A program made the position numbers and the translations under genes. A stretch of 64,000 bases of DNA from positions 930,001-994,000 of the forward strand of contig OZ345355.1 in assembly GCA_977006965.1 (NCBI GenBank), read 5' to 3'. Below, piece by piece: positions 1-10,593 of the stretch; the stretch's first letter is position 1; each line of letters opens with the position of its first letter. The notes beneath the pieces were generated by a model. That model did not search any database, was not told the origin of the DNA, and worked only from the letters and a program-made list of their open reading frames with translations. The stretch is from Phymatolithon calcareum. Taxonomy: Eukaryota; Rhodophyta; Florideophyceae; Hapalidiales.

Positions 1-785
1 CCCATTTGGGTGCCCTCTTTTCTACCTGTAGAAGATCATCTTTAGTCTTGAATGCCGTTTTATTTAGCTTCGTCGACTGACCTTAGAAGGCAGAGATACA
101 GGACTAAACCACGTATATCCGGGCCAGCACCATAACAAACCCTGGTATAACCGGTGCTACACCCTCATCCAATCAGGTTGACCTCATGTGACTGAGTATC
201 AAGTGCAAGATCAGGGATGATGAGATCAGAAGTTCCTTCTGAAGAAGGCCTGCGCAGAGCGGAGACCATGAAGTCAGAAGCTGGTCGATCAAAGATTCTC
301 TGATATTCTAGGGGGCCGGACAAACCATCAAGATTGCCTTGGCCAGGAAGTCGGGCAGAAAAACGCTCGATATTATATTGAACCCGGTTCGGCGTTGCAC
401 TGTAGGCTGCAACTGGACTTCGGGCACAGCTGCATCTTCTTGCCGTCGGCGACTCAGTCCGACTTAGTGTGCCCTTCATCGCCACCGGAAATAATCCCTG
501 GCTTGATAGAAACAATCTTGATGGTCTTTACCTTCGTTTTTCGCGACGTTTGTTGGACCAAGATCCACTTTCTCGCAAGGAAGCGAAGAACCAATCACTA
601 ATTTGATCAGCGAGGGCTTCAAGAACTGATCCGTTCTCCTTTTAGACTTTATCAGGGTGCTATAGAGTCTGGAGCACTATATTAGACTTGCTCCTGCGGT
701 TGATTTGCACCGACTCTCCGTTTCGCATTCTTCTCTTGTTGCGTCATGACATTCCGTTCGACAATTGAATATTGCCCCTGGGGTT
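1..785. other. No recognisable gene
   Basis: I see no recognisable domain, repeat or RNA gene here. Open frames on both strands are short, overlap each other and show no motif. The segment is treated as unassigned accessory DNA. Confidence 0.5.
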
Positions 786-1000
786 GAAAAAATTCTTATA
801 TCAGCAATGATGCCTCGTCCGTACCATAGACACTAGGGAGCCTCTAAGATTCTCCTAGAAGGATCCATTACGGGTACTGGCATCACTGCTTCCCGCGAGT
901 ACTTCTTCGCGCACGACACGAAATCCCCTTCACGGAACGTACTTCAACTCTTTTGTGACAGGACTCGAACCGAAGACCGCAGGATTCCTTTGTTTATGAA
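786..1000 (-). mobile_element. SINE-like element, copy 1 (tRNA-type B box)
   Basis: Read on the minus strand this contains a near-consensus RNA polymerase III B box, GGTTCGAGTCC (plus-strand 961-971). It is followed by a body that aligns by eye to plus-strand 19452-19620. Shared blocks include the bases just after the B box (TCCTGTCAC), AATGGATCC and TTAGAGG. Two copies with the same order of blocks indicate a dispersed short element with a tRNA-derived head. I cannot find an A box in this copy, so it may be truncated at its 5' end. It has no coding capacity. Boundaries are approximate. Confidence 0.55.
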
Positions 1001-1467
1001 TTCTCTTTCCTTTCTGGTTTTGTGTTCCATCTCATAGAGTTTCGTTGGCCCAATTCGGGGCTATATGCTAGAGCTCTTGCACCCCTCGGCCTGTAGCAGC
1101 ACTTCGCCTGAAAGAGTTCCTCCTACATTGGCAGCAGGTTCAGCAAGCGAGACACGGGCTGAGTGGGGACCCTTGTGGAGCCCCTCGATCAATAATCCAC
1201 TATGCATTCGATTTGTCTTCTGCGGACGTGATCCGCGACGGCATTATAGCTTAGACTTCTCGCAGAAGCTCAGGTCTCCGCCCAGGTGTGAGAAGTTGTG
1301 TCAGTTGATCTGCACGCGGTCGATTCAACGCCGGTTCACGAATTTTCTTCTTCTTGCTTTCCTTATCCCAGAATATGTTTATTGTAAAAACTCCTGAAGT
1401 TACCCTTGAGTAAGCGCTTTTTTTCAAATTAGAATATCTCTGTGGGTTTCATCCTTTGCAGATCTTC
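1001..1467. other. No recognisable gene
   Basis: Nothing identifiable. A plus-strand open frame at 1065-1397 has no motif and is not supported. Confidence 0.45.
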
Positions 1468-1481
1468 TTCCGTTCTACCAC

Positions 1482-3561
1482 TTTTTTTCAATTGAACTTT
1501 ATTTAAATGCCTAACAATCTTACGAATATACGGGCAAGGCTTCCTAACTTCCAGTGTGTAGACCGCTGAAACCTACCGTCTGCCATAGGCGGTGGGGAAA
1601 TTTTGGAACCTAGATCGTCCTACCTACTATGTGGAGTTCTTGTGGGTTCGCTATTGGTGTTCCCGCTAATAGGCTTCGTGTCCTAAGGGACATCTACGTA
1701 AATTCTTGTTCTTGATTCAGAGCAGTCCTTCTTTGTTTTCCATGCACCCGATGATGGTCTTGCTGTATAGCAAGAGCTCGTTAAGTGCTTTCTCGGTGTC
1801 CAGTCTTTTGTCTCCTTTCAGTTCATATCCTGACAGATTGTTTTCCAGCGTTTCCATATGCCGTCGAGCTCGGTTTCCTAATTTTTCCATCATGCTTGTT
1901 GTCGACACCTGCGGAAATCTTCCGCAGATGTACTGAAGCGCTAATTGCCTGTGCTTCACCTTCGGGAGTTTGAGGATTTCTGGTAGTTCGCTCGACTTGT
2001 CGTACGGGATTCTCCTCTTCCTCTTCAATTCGAGACGATCTCCTTCCATTGTAAGATCTAAGCATTTCGGCAGACTGTTTTGCTTGAATGTGCTTGGTTG
2101 CTTCCACAAACGGTTCCCTGTTTTCCATAGCGACAATGTCGTTCCTGGTAGACTGGAGCTCTTGGCTGCTTCTGCTCTCAATCGGCTTTTATAGGTACCT
2201 CTTTTCTTTTTCCTTTGTTCTCCTCAGCATCTTGAAGGCAATGATATCCCGCCTTCGGTTGGGTGCTTGGATTCGGCACAGAAGTCGGAGTCTATCTGAC
2301 CTACCTCTAGAGAGAGGGCCAAACACTTGGGTAAAGAACGTTTGTTCAACTTCCTTGGCGGCCTTCGAAATGTCTTCTGTCCATAGAGTTTGATGCATTG
2401 CGTATTCCCAACGTGGCTGGATTAGTGCCTTGTATACCTTGATGCACTTTTCGATGGTCAGCCCTTTCTTGAATATTCCAAGTGTACGCAACTCGTACAC
2501 GGCGGACCTTGCCTTCCTCAGCCGTTGCATAATTTTCTTGTCCGATATTCCTTCGGGTCGAAGGGAGACTCCGAGATACGTGACCTCCGGTACGTGCGTC
2601 AGGACCATGTTCGCAAGTCTGAATGTCTCGCTTGCTGTTTCCTCTGATTCTAGGATCTCTCTTTTTCCTTGTTTCGTATTCCATGTCATACCGCGCTCTT
2701 CGGCCCAACGAGTAGCTATGTCCAGCATGCCTTGCAAGGCAGCGGGTGATTTCGCTGACAGAAGAACGTCGTCTGCGAATAAGACAGCGGGGACTTCTGC
2801 CCATGTGCTCGGAACGTCGCTCCTACGTTCGGCGAACTCATCCATAAAAATGTTGTACAGACTCGGACTGAGGGGGGACCCCTGTGGTACACCTCTGTCG
2901 ACTATAAACCACTTATTGTCGGTATCTCCAATAGCTGAAACCCACGACGGTGCCAGAAATGCCTCGGCCATGGCACAGACGTCGGGATGCAGTACTTGTC
3001 TCATTCGGTTCACTAAGTGTTTTCTCTGAACTGTGTCGTAGGCCGCTTTCAGGTCCAGGATTGCTACGCATCGCTGGCCTCCTTTCAGCAGCTCCGTGAC
3101 CCTTAGAATGGCCAACTCTGTACTTTTTCCCTTCTGGAAGCCAAGCTGGTACCAGTGGTTGTCGAATACCTTGCGCAGCTTAATATCGATGGCCGTCTCT
3201 ATGATTTTCTTTGCTTGGCAAAGCAGGGATATTGGGCGGTAGTTTCCAGGTTCCGCCTGTGTCCCATTCTTGTGTACCGGGACGAGGAGAGCTTTCTGCC
3301 AGTGGAGGGGCAAGTCTCCACATCTCCCACAGGCTCTCCACAAGGCCGTAAGAACGTCTGCATTCAGAGATGCATTGACTTTCAGCATCTCTGCCTTAAC
3401 TTCGTCCAGGCCGGATGCCTTTCTAATTGGAGATCTGTGGCTGGCTGCTTCAATTGCATCCCTCATCTCTTCAGGACATGTGAACTTGCTTAGCCCAGGT
3501 TGCCGCTTTTCGAGACTATGGCAAGTTTTCGATATATGGGCAGAGAATCTGGTACAGTTCA
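1482..3561 (-). mobile_element. Family-1 non-LTR retrotransposon, copy A (5'-truncated)
   Basis: This copy encodes a reverse transcriptase closely related to the intact copy at 5787-8168. It ends on the minus strand in an AATAAA-containing 3' end and a short A run (plus-strand T run 1482-1488). It is flanked by a 14-bp target-site duplication: TTCCGTTCTACCAC at 1468-1481 and TTCCGTTCTGCCAC at 3562-3575, with one mismatch. The 3' UTR shares a block with copy B (GGAAGCCTTGCCC followed by a TTTAAATAAA-type end). The 5' end begins inside the RT linker, a normal truncation for target-primed integration. The element interrupted an older open frame visible at 3516-3800. Confidence 0.9.
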
Positions 3562-3562
3562 T
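1717..3562 (-). pseudogene. Family-1 reverse transcriptase, broken copy A
   Basis: The first frame (3562-2189) carries the RT palm motifs in order: a conserved PISLL block, AAYDTV (motif A), GVPQGSPLSPSLYNIF (motif B), LFADDVLL (catalytic FADD box) and YLGVSL. A stop codon at 2189-2191 interrupts the frame. The same frame continues with the family C-terminal region, and a one-base shift near 2050 moves the rest into the frame ending at 1717. The C-terminal block (QLALQY, then FPQVSTTSM) matches the intact copy. The protein would act in target-primed reverse transcription, but two breaks make this copy inactive. The endonuclease part is missing through 5' truncation. Confidence 0.88.
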
Positions 3563-3800
3563 TCCGTTCTGCCACTGAATTGTCGTCGAGCAAAAGCCTG
3601 TTCATTAGGAGCTCCACAGTTCCCTTGACACAGTACGGGCAGGTCTTGAAGACTTTGTCGTAAGATCGTGGTTCATCCTCGCTGTCGCCATGATGAAAGC
3701 ATGCACCAATCGGAAAACCATTCTCCATGAGCCCGTGAATTATCGTCTCGGCACGTCTCTGTGAGATGTGCAGATCTTTTGAGAGGGTCGTGATAGCCAC
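3516..3800 (-). pseudogene. Unknown open frame interrupted by family-1 copy A
   Basis: The frame runs leftward from an upstream stop near 3846 and enters the retrotransposon target duplication at 3562-3575. It contains a helix-turn-helix-like stretch (LSKDLHISQRRAETIIHGLM) followed by one CxxC pair (CPYC). No ATG is obvious; the first possible start is a GTG. I do not recognise the family. Before the insertion the frame would have stopped about 10 codons after the duplication, so the original peptide was about 100 residues. It may be an exon fragment, part of an older element, or chance. Confidence 0.3.
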
Positions 3801-3849
3801 CAGTCTACTTCTGCAAGGCGGTTGAATAACGGATAGTGCCGCCTCTTAG

Positions 3850-5785
3850 GTGAGAGGAAGCCCTTGATGAGATATCACACTCGATTTCAAAATTTTCGTT
3901 CGCGCGAGCATATGACTGGACTCAATTCTCAGGGAGCCGCAGTGGCTCGGTACCTAAATGCCGTCTATATGAACGTCGAGTACCATGATTTGTTAGAAAA
4001 GTAGGAGATCTGTGGAAAAAGCCATAGAGATACAAAAAAATTTGGACAACGAGAATTGGTCGTGGATAAGTGTGGCGCCTGGTCAATATTGTCTCTTCAT
4101 GTTATGTCCGACGACAATCTGGCGACAACAGGAAGACAACACAACGTTAGTTGTATGGTTGGTTGAAGGCGCTGGTTCTCTCGCGACTAACCGCCACTTC
4201 GGATTACTAGGTAGCGACGCCTGTACGCTTCTGTCTCGTTCTAGACCCGCAGATCACCCTTGTAGTCGGGCCAAGCGGAACTGTCCCCCAACAACCCATC
4301 TCTTTCTTTCTGCGCTTCTGCCGATAGTACATAATGTAGTTTGAACCTTCTCAGTAAACGAAGGCGGAGGTTTTCTAGTTCTGGCTCGACTGCTCGGATC
4401 GCCGCACGCTTCAACTTGCCTGCACGTCCCTTCGACCACGCAGTACTCGTAAGCTTCCCACTCGCTCCAAGTCCAACGCGTATAGTGGGCTTTCCGTGCA
4501 ATCCAGTACGGCGAAGTCGCACACACCGCACTCCAATCTTCCCTTCACTTCGTGTGTTCGTACTAAGGTCGACGGCCAAGCCAAGGTCGCCGCTTGACGA
4601 CGACACCGACATCATTCGTCCCCCTTTTTTCTTCCTTATTTCGTTTCTTTGTTCTTCTTCCGCGTCTCTATCGCGCCGGTGCTCTCATCGTTGAGCTCTC
4701 ACAGACCTGTGACGCGAAGGCTCGCGCTCGTGTCCGATCAATACGACCGCTGGAGTTCCCGCAAGGCTGTGGAGCGTGCTCCGTGGACATCAATACACGG
4801 ACTCCGTTTCCGGCAGAGTCCTAACTATCACGCCTAGATCCGCGTGCCACTTTCCCTCGTCGAGCTCACTCAGTAGTAAAACTGGGAAGTGTGCTCCGAG
4901 GACGATACACCGTTTATTCCGGTTTGCCCCTTTTGGGGTGTGTCTTTTTCGTCGGTCACATTCAGTCTCTCCCGCTAAACGCTAAGTCTCTCCCGCTTTT
5001 CTTTTGCTGTCTCACCCTGTTCTTGTCCTTCTCTGAGTACGCCGAGCACTAGTTTGCCTGGCGCTACAATAAGTTCAGGATTTAGTTCAAAAGTAACGAC
5101 TTCTTCAATAAAGAAAGGAAGAGTCCTCTTGCGAGGTTGATCGCTTTGGCAGAAACGACGCCAATGCGAATGTGCATTCACCTGGCACCAGGGGCACCCA
5201 AGGTAGAGCATTATATCAAGAAAGTGAAGTCGATGTGCTTTGGATAAGTATTGAGCAATCTTGGAAAAGAGACATTGGATAAATGCAGGGTATATTGCTG
5301 TATCAAAACCTCGGTGAATCGATGAGTTTTCGAGGAAAGGTTACTTAGGAGCCTGTTAGAAACGTGGTCAGATTCCCTCTCACATCAAGACGGGATTCGG
5401 ACGCAAGGAACTCAAAGCTGTGAACATGCAAATCACTCTCGGCGAGGAAAACCGGTGCAATCGCAAAAGCCGTCAGCTGGAATATCCCTCCTATGTACCC
5501 CAGCGCTAGTACAATTGCAAGACAATATGGCCATATATATGCAATCACAGGTGTAAAACATGACTGTCAAAGGACAAGCTCTTATTAGACGAAAAAGCTT
5601 TCAAAAATTGCATGTCCTAAATTTCAAAGAACACTTCTTGGTCCGACTGAACACTGCAGGCCTTAATTCGGTAAATTCCATGTGATATAGTTCTTTGATC
5701 TGCAATTTCGGGCTCTGCGAGACAAGTTTTGCACTTGCGATTGAAAAAGTACAACCTATTATTGCAATCAGCACCCCTCGTAGGT
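3850..5785. other. Mostly unassigned spacer
   Basis: Apart from one weak open frame (4241-4615, listed separately) I see no domain-bearing frame, repeat or structured element. The part at 4240-4900 is locally richer in C on the plus strand than its surroundings. Confidence 0.4.
4241..4615 (-). CDS. Hypothetical protein, 124 codons
   Basis: This is an ATG-started open frame (two consecutive ATG codons at 4615-4610). It encodes a basic peptide with a serine-rich start and an Arg/Leu-rich amphipathic stretch in its second half (ELENLRLRLLRRFKL). I recognise no domain. No TATA box or poly(A) signal could be tied to it. The composition is compatible with a small real protein, but a chance frame in a GC-richer segment is equally possible. 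Confidence 0.22.
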   Translation of the reverse strand: MMSVSSSSGDLGLAVDLSTNTRSEGKIGVRCVRLRRTGLHGKPTIRVGLGASGKLTSTAWSKGRAGKLKRAAIRAVEPELENLRLRLLRRFKLHYVLSAEAQKERDGLLGDSSAWPDYKGDLRV

Positions 5786-5786
5786 T

Positions 5787-8168
5787 ATGGGATCAGATCT
5801 CATCTTGCATGATTCAGCTAAAGCACAGTGCCTTCGAAAGATTTTGGACCTCGGAGGAAAGTCAAGAAAAGAATCCAAGAAAGAAATCGCGCTTCGTAAG
5901 TACCAAGAAGGCATTCCCGGAGTCATCGAAGACCTCAAAAAGTGCAGCAATGTAAGAGATCTACACCAGGGGTACAAGCGACTTGTTAAAACCTGGTGTG
6001 ATCCGTGGAGAACTAGAAAACGCACACCGGCACGCTATAAGTCATTTTGGAATACAGAGCTCGACAAAATGGCACTGAAGCGAAAGAAACTTTACCGGAA
6101 AGCCAGATCATCCCAAGCACCGGAAGACTGGGGTCGTTACCACGAGTGTAAGTACCAAATCAGAACCTTGGTGAACAAGAAGAAGAAAGAGCAGTATCAA
6201 GAATACATCGCCGAGCTGGAGGAGAAGGATGGACCAGCGGCTTTGAAGCAACTTGCCAAGATGAAAAAGAAAATTCGAAGAAGAAAGCTAAGAAACGAGA
6301 TGACAGGAAGCCCCATGAATTGCGCTAAATTCTCAGCCCATATCTCAGCGACATGCCATAGCACCGAAAAGTGGCAACCCGGACTAAGAAAATTCTCCTG
6401 CACAGAGGACATGAGGACAAAAATTGAAGCGGCTATCCGTAAAGCACCAAACGGAAAGGCACCAGGCTTAGACGAGGTGAAGGCTGAAATGCTAAAAGTC
6501 GATATATCGCTCAATGCCGAAGTGCTTACAGCCTTGTGGGAGGCCTGCGGGAGATGTGGAGACACGCCTCTGCACTGGCAGAAAGCGCTCCTCGTCCCAA
6601 TACACAAGAAGGGGGCACACGAGGACCCCGGAAACTACCGACCGATTTCCTTGCTGAGCCACGCAAGGAAAATTATTGAGACAGCGATTGATATGAAGCT
6701 GCGCACAGTATACTCAAACCACTGGTATCAGCTTGGGTTCCAAAAGGGGAAGAGCACTGAACTGGCCATCCTAAGAGCTACTGAGCTACTAAAAGAGGAT
6801 CAGAGATGTGTAGCAGTATTGGACCTTAAGGCTGCCTACGACACAGTACCGAGAGTACACTTGGTGAACAGAATGAGACAAGTACTGCCCAAGGAGATCT
6901 GCGCAATGGCCGAGGCGTTCTTGACACCATCCTGGGTAGCAACAATTGGTGATGCGAACAGGAACTGGTTTCTAGTGGACAGGGGGGTCCCACAAGGGTC
7001 CCCTCTCAGTCCAAGCCTCTACAACATCTTCATGGATGAATTCGCCGAGCGAATGAGCCGGGCATCAAAAACCTGGGCTGAAGTACCGGCTATCCTCTTC
7101 GCAGACGATGTTCTTCTCTCTGCGAAATCACCCGCTGCACTGCAAGGACTATTGGATATAGCTACCCAATGGGCACAAGAGCGAGATATGACTTGGAACA
7201 CTAAACAAGGGAAAAGCGAAGTCCTCGAATCAGAGGAAACATTGGGCAAGACATTCAAGCTAGCGAACAAGGTACTAGCACAAGTTCCGGAGGTCACGTA
7301 CCTTGGAGTATCCATAGACCCCGGAGGAGTCACAGATACGTTAATGATGCAACGACTAAAGAAAGCAAGGACGGCCGTGTACGAGTTGCGTACACTGGGA
7401 GTGTTCAAGAAAGGGCTGAGTATACAGAAGTGTATTCAGATATACAAGGCGCTAGTACAGCCACGCTGGGAGTACGCAATGCACTTAACGCCCTGGACAG
7501 AAGACGTACAAAATGCTGTCAAGGAAGTAGAAGCAACATTCTTCAATCAAGTATTCGGGCCACTGGCCCGAGGAAGGACGGATAGGCTCCGTCTCCTGTG
7601 CCGGATCCAGGCGGCCGCACATCGACGAGAAATCTTGGCCTTCAAAATGCTGAGAAGGAACAAGGCGAAAGAACGTATGTATTCAAAAGAAGTGCCCGAA
7701 AGAAGAAACAACCATGAATGGCAGTACACGAGGAAAGATATCGCCGCGATGGAGACCAGAGAGCCGTTCGGTGAAGCTGTAAAGCATATCCAAACGAACC
7801 AATCGTCGCAAACACTTCGATCAAAATTTCTGGAAATGGAAGGAGACCGCCTAGAATCGAAGCGGAAAAGAAAGATACCGTACGACAAGACAAGAGAATT
7901 GCCGGCAATCCTCAAGTTCCCCAAGGTGAAGCACAGACAACTAGCGCTGCAGTATGCCTGCAGCAGATTCCCACAGGTGTCAACAACAAGTATGACTGAA
8001 GAATTCGGCACCAGAGCCAGAGAGCATATGGAAACCCTTGAACGCACGTTAGCAGGGTACGAACTTGAAGGAGAAAAACGACTGGAAACAGAAAAGGCGC
8101 TGGATGAGCTCTTACTATTTAGCAAGACACTCATAGAACGCATGGAGACCGAAGAAGGCTTGTATTAA
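5787..8168 (+). CDS. Family-1 reverse transcriptase, intact C-terminal part of ORF2
   Basis: A 793-codon frame without stops. From the N-terminus it has a basic linker rich in Lys and Arg (about residues 25-180), an RT fingers/palm domain with APGLDEVKAEML (about 230), PGNYRPISLL (about 275), LDLKAAYDTV (motif A, about 345), GVPQGSPLSPSLYNIFMDEF (motif B, about 400), LFADDVLL (catalytic FADD, about 432) and YLGVSI (about 500). A thumb and a basic C-terminal region follow. No RNase H or zinc knuckle is visible. The layout is that of APE-type non-LTR elements of the broad Jockey/I kind; clade assignment is inference. The ATG at 5787 lies close to the truncation point, so it may not be a natural start. 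Confidence 0.85.
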   Translation: MGSDLILHDSAKAQCLRKILDLGGKSRKESKKEIALRKYQEGIPGVIEDLKKCSNVRDLHQGYKRLVKTWCDPWRTRKRTPARYKSFWNTELDKMALKRKKLYRKARSSQAPEDWGRYHECKYQIRTLVNKKKKEQYQEYIAELEEKDGPAALKQLAKMKKKIRRRKLRNEMTGSPMNCAKFSAHISATCHSTEKWQPGLRKFSCTEDMRTKIEAAIRKAPNGKAPGLDEVKAEMLKVDISLNAEVLTALWEACGRCGDTPLHWQKALLVPIHKKGAHEDPGNYRPISLLSHARKIIETAIDMKLRTVYSNHWYQLGFQKGKSTELAILRATELLKEDQRCVAVLDLKAAYDTVPRVHLVNRMRQVLPKEICAMAEAFLTPSWVATIGDANRNWFLVDRGVPQGSPLSPSLYNIFMDEFAERMSRASKTWAEVPAILFADDVLLSAKSPAALQGLLDIATQWAQERDMTWNTKQGKSEVLESEETLGKTFKLANKVLAQVPEVTYLGVSIDPGGVTDTLMMQRLKKARTAVYELRTLGVFKKGLSIQKCIQIYKALVQPRWEYAMHLTPWTEDVQNAVKEVEATFFNQVFGPLARGRTDRLRLLCRIQAAAHRREILAFKMLRRNKAKERMYSKEVPERRNNHEWQYTRKDIAAMETREPFGEAVKHIQTNQSSQTLRSKFLEMEGDRLESKRKRKIPYDKTRELPAILKFPKVKHRQLALQYACSRFPQVSTTSMTEEFGTRAREHMETLERTLAGYELEGEKRLETEKALDELLLFSKTLIERMETEEGLY

Positions 8169-8384
8169 TCCGCAGAAGGCAAGACAAAAAGTGGTCGAGA
8201 CCAAGCACCAACAATCCCGTAGAGGACTGAAATAGGACTACTTTGAGTCCTGAGTTTTCCCGTCCGCCATTCTGGTGGACGTTTTGTGAGCTACACAAAG
8301 GTAGGTAGCATCAGAGGAAGCCTTGCCCATATCTTCGGAAGTCTGTGGGGCTTTTAAATAAACTTGAAAGGGAAAAAAAAAAAA
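5790..8384 (+). mobile_element. Family-1 non-LTR retrotransposon, copy B (5'-truncated, intact RT frame)
   Basis: The element comprises an uninterrupted RT reading frame, a 3' UTR of about 200 bases and a 12-base A run at 8373-8384. Comparison with the fuller copy at 52405-57730 shows that ORF1 and the endonuclease are missing, so this is a 5' truncation. The 3' UTR motif (GTAGCATCAGAGGAAGCC, then a TTTAAATAAA end) recurs at 24270-24335 and, diverged, in the 57.6-kb copy. I could not find a convincing target duplication. The unbroken frame suggests a young insertion. Confidence 0.88.
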
Positions 8385-8402
8385 CAGTACTGTTTTTTTT
8401 TT
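8375..8402. repeat. Perfect 28-bp palindrome at the poly(A) end
   Basis: Ten A, the 8-base palindrome CAGTACTG, then ten T. The left A run is the tail of family-1 copy B. The right T run could be the tail of a second, opposite-strand element or a fold-back product of integration. Confidence 0.7.
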
Positions 8403-9841
8403 GCCTTCGAAATTCTTGACTATTCCAGAAGAGTTCAGAATCATACAGTGCAGTAGTGTAGACTCTCTTCCTGCCTCATCAATGCACATTATGACTTGTC
8501 GTAAAATTAGTATCATACAAGCTGAGCAGTTCGTGAAGTGAGAAGAAGCTGGATGCAGGTGCGGGCTTCAAAATCTGTCCCTTTTATGATACTGAGAGCA
8601 ATGTGGCTGTATCAATGGAAAGGGCAAAATCTTGTCCGTTTCGTGCCATGAGTTCCTATTTTTTGTAAACTTATATGATATACGCTGCACAGCATTATCG
8701 AGGAGGAGGATCATCCTCAGGGGGACTCAGGTCGCAAATCCTCTCGCTCAATTAAAGTTGGCGTGATGACATTCGCTAAAAGCTGATTGACACAATTCAC
8801 TTTGAGACTTTGCTTACCATCATACGTACCTCTTTTTCAACCCTCCAACATTCACAACAGACGAGTGGAAAATACTGTGCCGTAGTCCCAAGCTAGGGTT
8901 CTAAATTAGTCGAACCTGTGTCGGTGACGCAGAGTACAGATTTCTGGTACTTTGGAATCGTTTATATAAATTCCTATTTATCCCCAATAAATTGACAGTT
9001 CTGGCTACAATACCGTTTTCCAGAAGCTGCCTTCAAGAAAAGCCATATCCATGCAGCGTCAGTATAATTTGCGCTTGCGGACCTTGAGACTCGCCCAATG
9101 CCATGCTTGTTGCCAACATTGGGATAGGGTAGAGTCCATAGCGCTATATGATCCACACTCATAATCTCCTTGATTTGCGTAATTGTTCATTTTATTGAGG
9201 TGCCCGGTGCCCCCTTGAAGGAGTAAGTTGGCAACATTCCACTCTAGAGGGTATCTATAGGCAAGTATCATACCTGCTCTAGGATATCTCGTTAGGGCAA
9301 TCTCTACTTGTTCGGCTACTGTCAGGCCGAATTCATTCCAGGATTCCTCGATGCGACGCTGTGCGGTGCTGCTGGTCTCCACCTCAGAGGGCGTGGCCAG
9401 TGGTCAGTCAAGTTCTCAAGGATCGTTACTAATTCCCTTCGCTGGCTTCTCGTCCGATTGTGGATAAGTATTAAACTTTGTAGGGTTCTCATTCATTTGA
9501 TCCCGTTTGTGCCGTATAGCCACACAATTGTTTGCGGGTCACCGGGGAAACGGCCCAGGTACCAATCGAGTAAAACTGTGGTGAGACCTTTGCTGGGCAG
9601 TCTCATTGCAGTGCTAGCTGCGCAATCGTTCAGCATCGGGATGCGGCGGCCTTCATTTGCAGTCCTTCACTTGATTGCGTCAATAGTCATCTCGGCACTA
9701 TGCTGCAACCTTTTTACCCCCTTTTCTGACTTCCTTTTGCATTTCCTATCGCCTTACATGGCCTTTCGGGTATTGGACCATGTCCTTGTGCATATTCGTG
9801 ATAGTGGCTCGGTTTTACTTTTCGACGCGGTCTTCTGATAA
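8403..9841. other. Unassigned spacer
   Basis: There are open frames of 60-176 codons on both strands, none with a recognisable motif. A minus-strand segment ending near 9490 finishes in an AAATGAATGAG-like tail similar to the RTE-like family-3 ends. It may be a very decayed member of that family. Confidence 0.35.
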
Positions 9842-10430
9842 TCATTCATTCATTTTGCCGTTTCCCCTAATTAGGCTAGCAGCGATTCGAGGGCCTAAGT
9901 TTCTTCCATTCTATCCTATCTTTAGCCACTTTGACTTCAGCTTTCATGTCTCGTCCAAGTACGTAACCAAAGATTGATTCTGGCGTTTGGTCTGATACAT
10001 TGTAGCAGCACCTGGCGGACCATGCGGCGCCCGCTCATTCTAAGAGAGCGTCCAAGCCACTTCCATCGTAGGTCTCGTGGCCGCATGACAACATCTATGG
10101 TGGGTGTCCTGGCTTTGTCGGATATTGGTCTCTGTTATTCTCGATAGCATCTTAGAATCTGTTATCTTCAATTTCGTCCGCACTGGTTCTGTTGTAGTTA
10201 AGTGGATGTATTGAGAAGGTACCCTATGTGCCGGCAAGAGACAAGTCGGTATCTTTCCAACATATCTACTTTATCGTCGAGTTACTTGATTTTTAGGTTC
10301 TGTCAGCTTCCATGCTCACAACCATATAGAAAATATTGATACAACAGAGGAGCCAAAACAAGGGAGACGTAGACCCTCGCCTGACAATGCTGAAGAAATA
10401 TCAAAAAGAGCTAGAATGTCTCTTGATAGG
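9842..10430 (-). pseudogene. Family-3 RTE-like retrotransposon 3' end (fossil)
   Basis: Read on the minus strand, separate frames show the C-terminal landmarks of RTE-like non-LTR reverse transcriptases. They are, in order, a KARVY/LLYGCE-like block (RVYVSLVLAPLLYQYFLYGCE), an RWKWLGRSLRM block (family form RWLGHVLRM) and a terminal AKDRIEWKKL block. It ends in an (AATG)n-rich tail on plus-strand 9842-9860. Stops and frame changes separate the blocks, so it is dead. The same 3' end occurs at 12900-13010, 20244-20350 and 22290-22432, which defines the family. Confidence 0.7.
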
Positions 10431-10593
10431 GTCCATGATGAATATTCGTGTGTATGATATTCGCGACACTGGCGAAAAGAACAAGGTTTCGTTCTATTGC
10501 GGATAAGCTCAAAGAGTTTACATTGTTCAACAAACGTGTAGTGAGTGAAAGCATTCAATGCGTAAGTGGTATCGCAAAGTTGACAAAAAATCT

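Noticed and set aside
2430-3029. 199-codon plus-strand frame opposite the family-1 RT of copy A
   Set aside because: A shadow frame of the conserved RT on the other strand; equivalent shadows occur in other family-1 copies.
6197-6607. Long minus-strand frames overlapping the family-1 RT (also 7019-7408, 7547-8143)
   Set aside because: They are shadows of the coding frame. They lack motifs, while the plus strand has a full RT.
9308-9838. 176-codon plus-strand hydrophobic frame
   Set aside because: No motif; the composition resembles a chance frame opposite decayed retroelement sequence.
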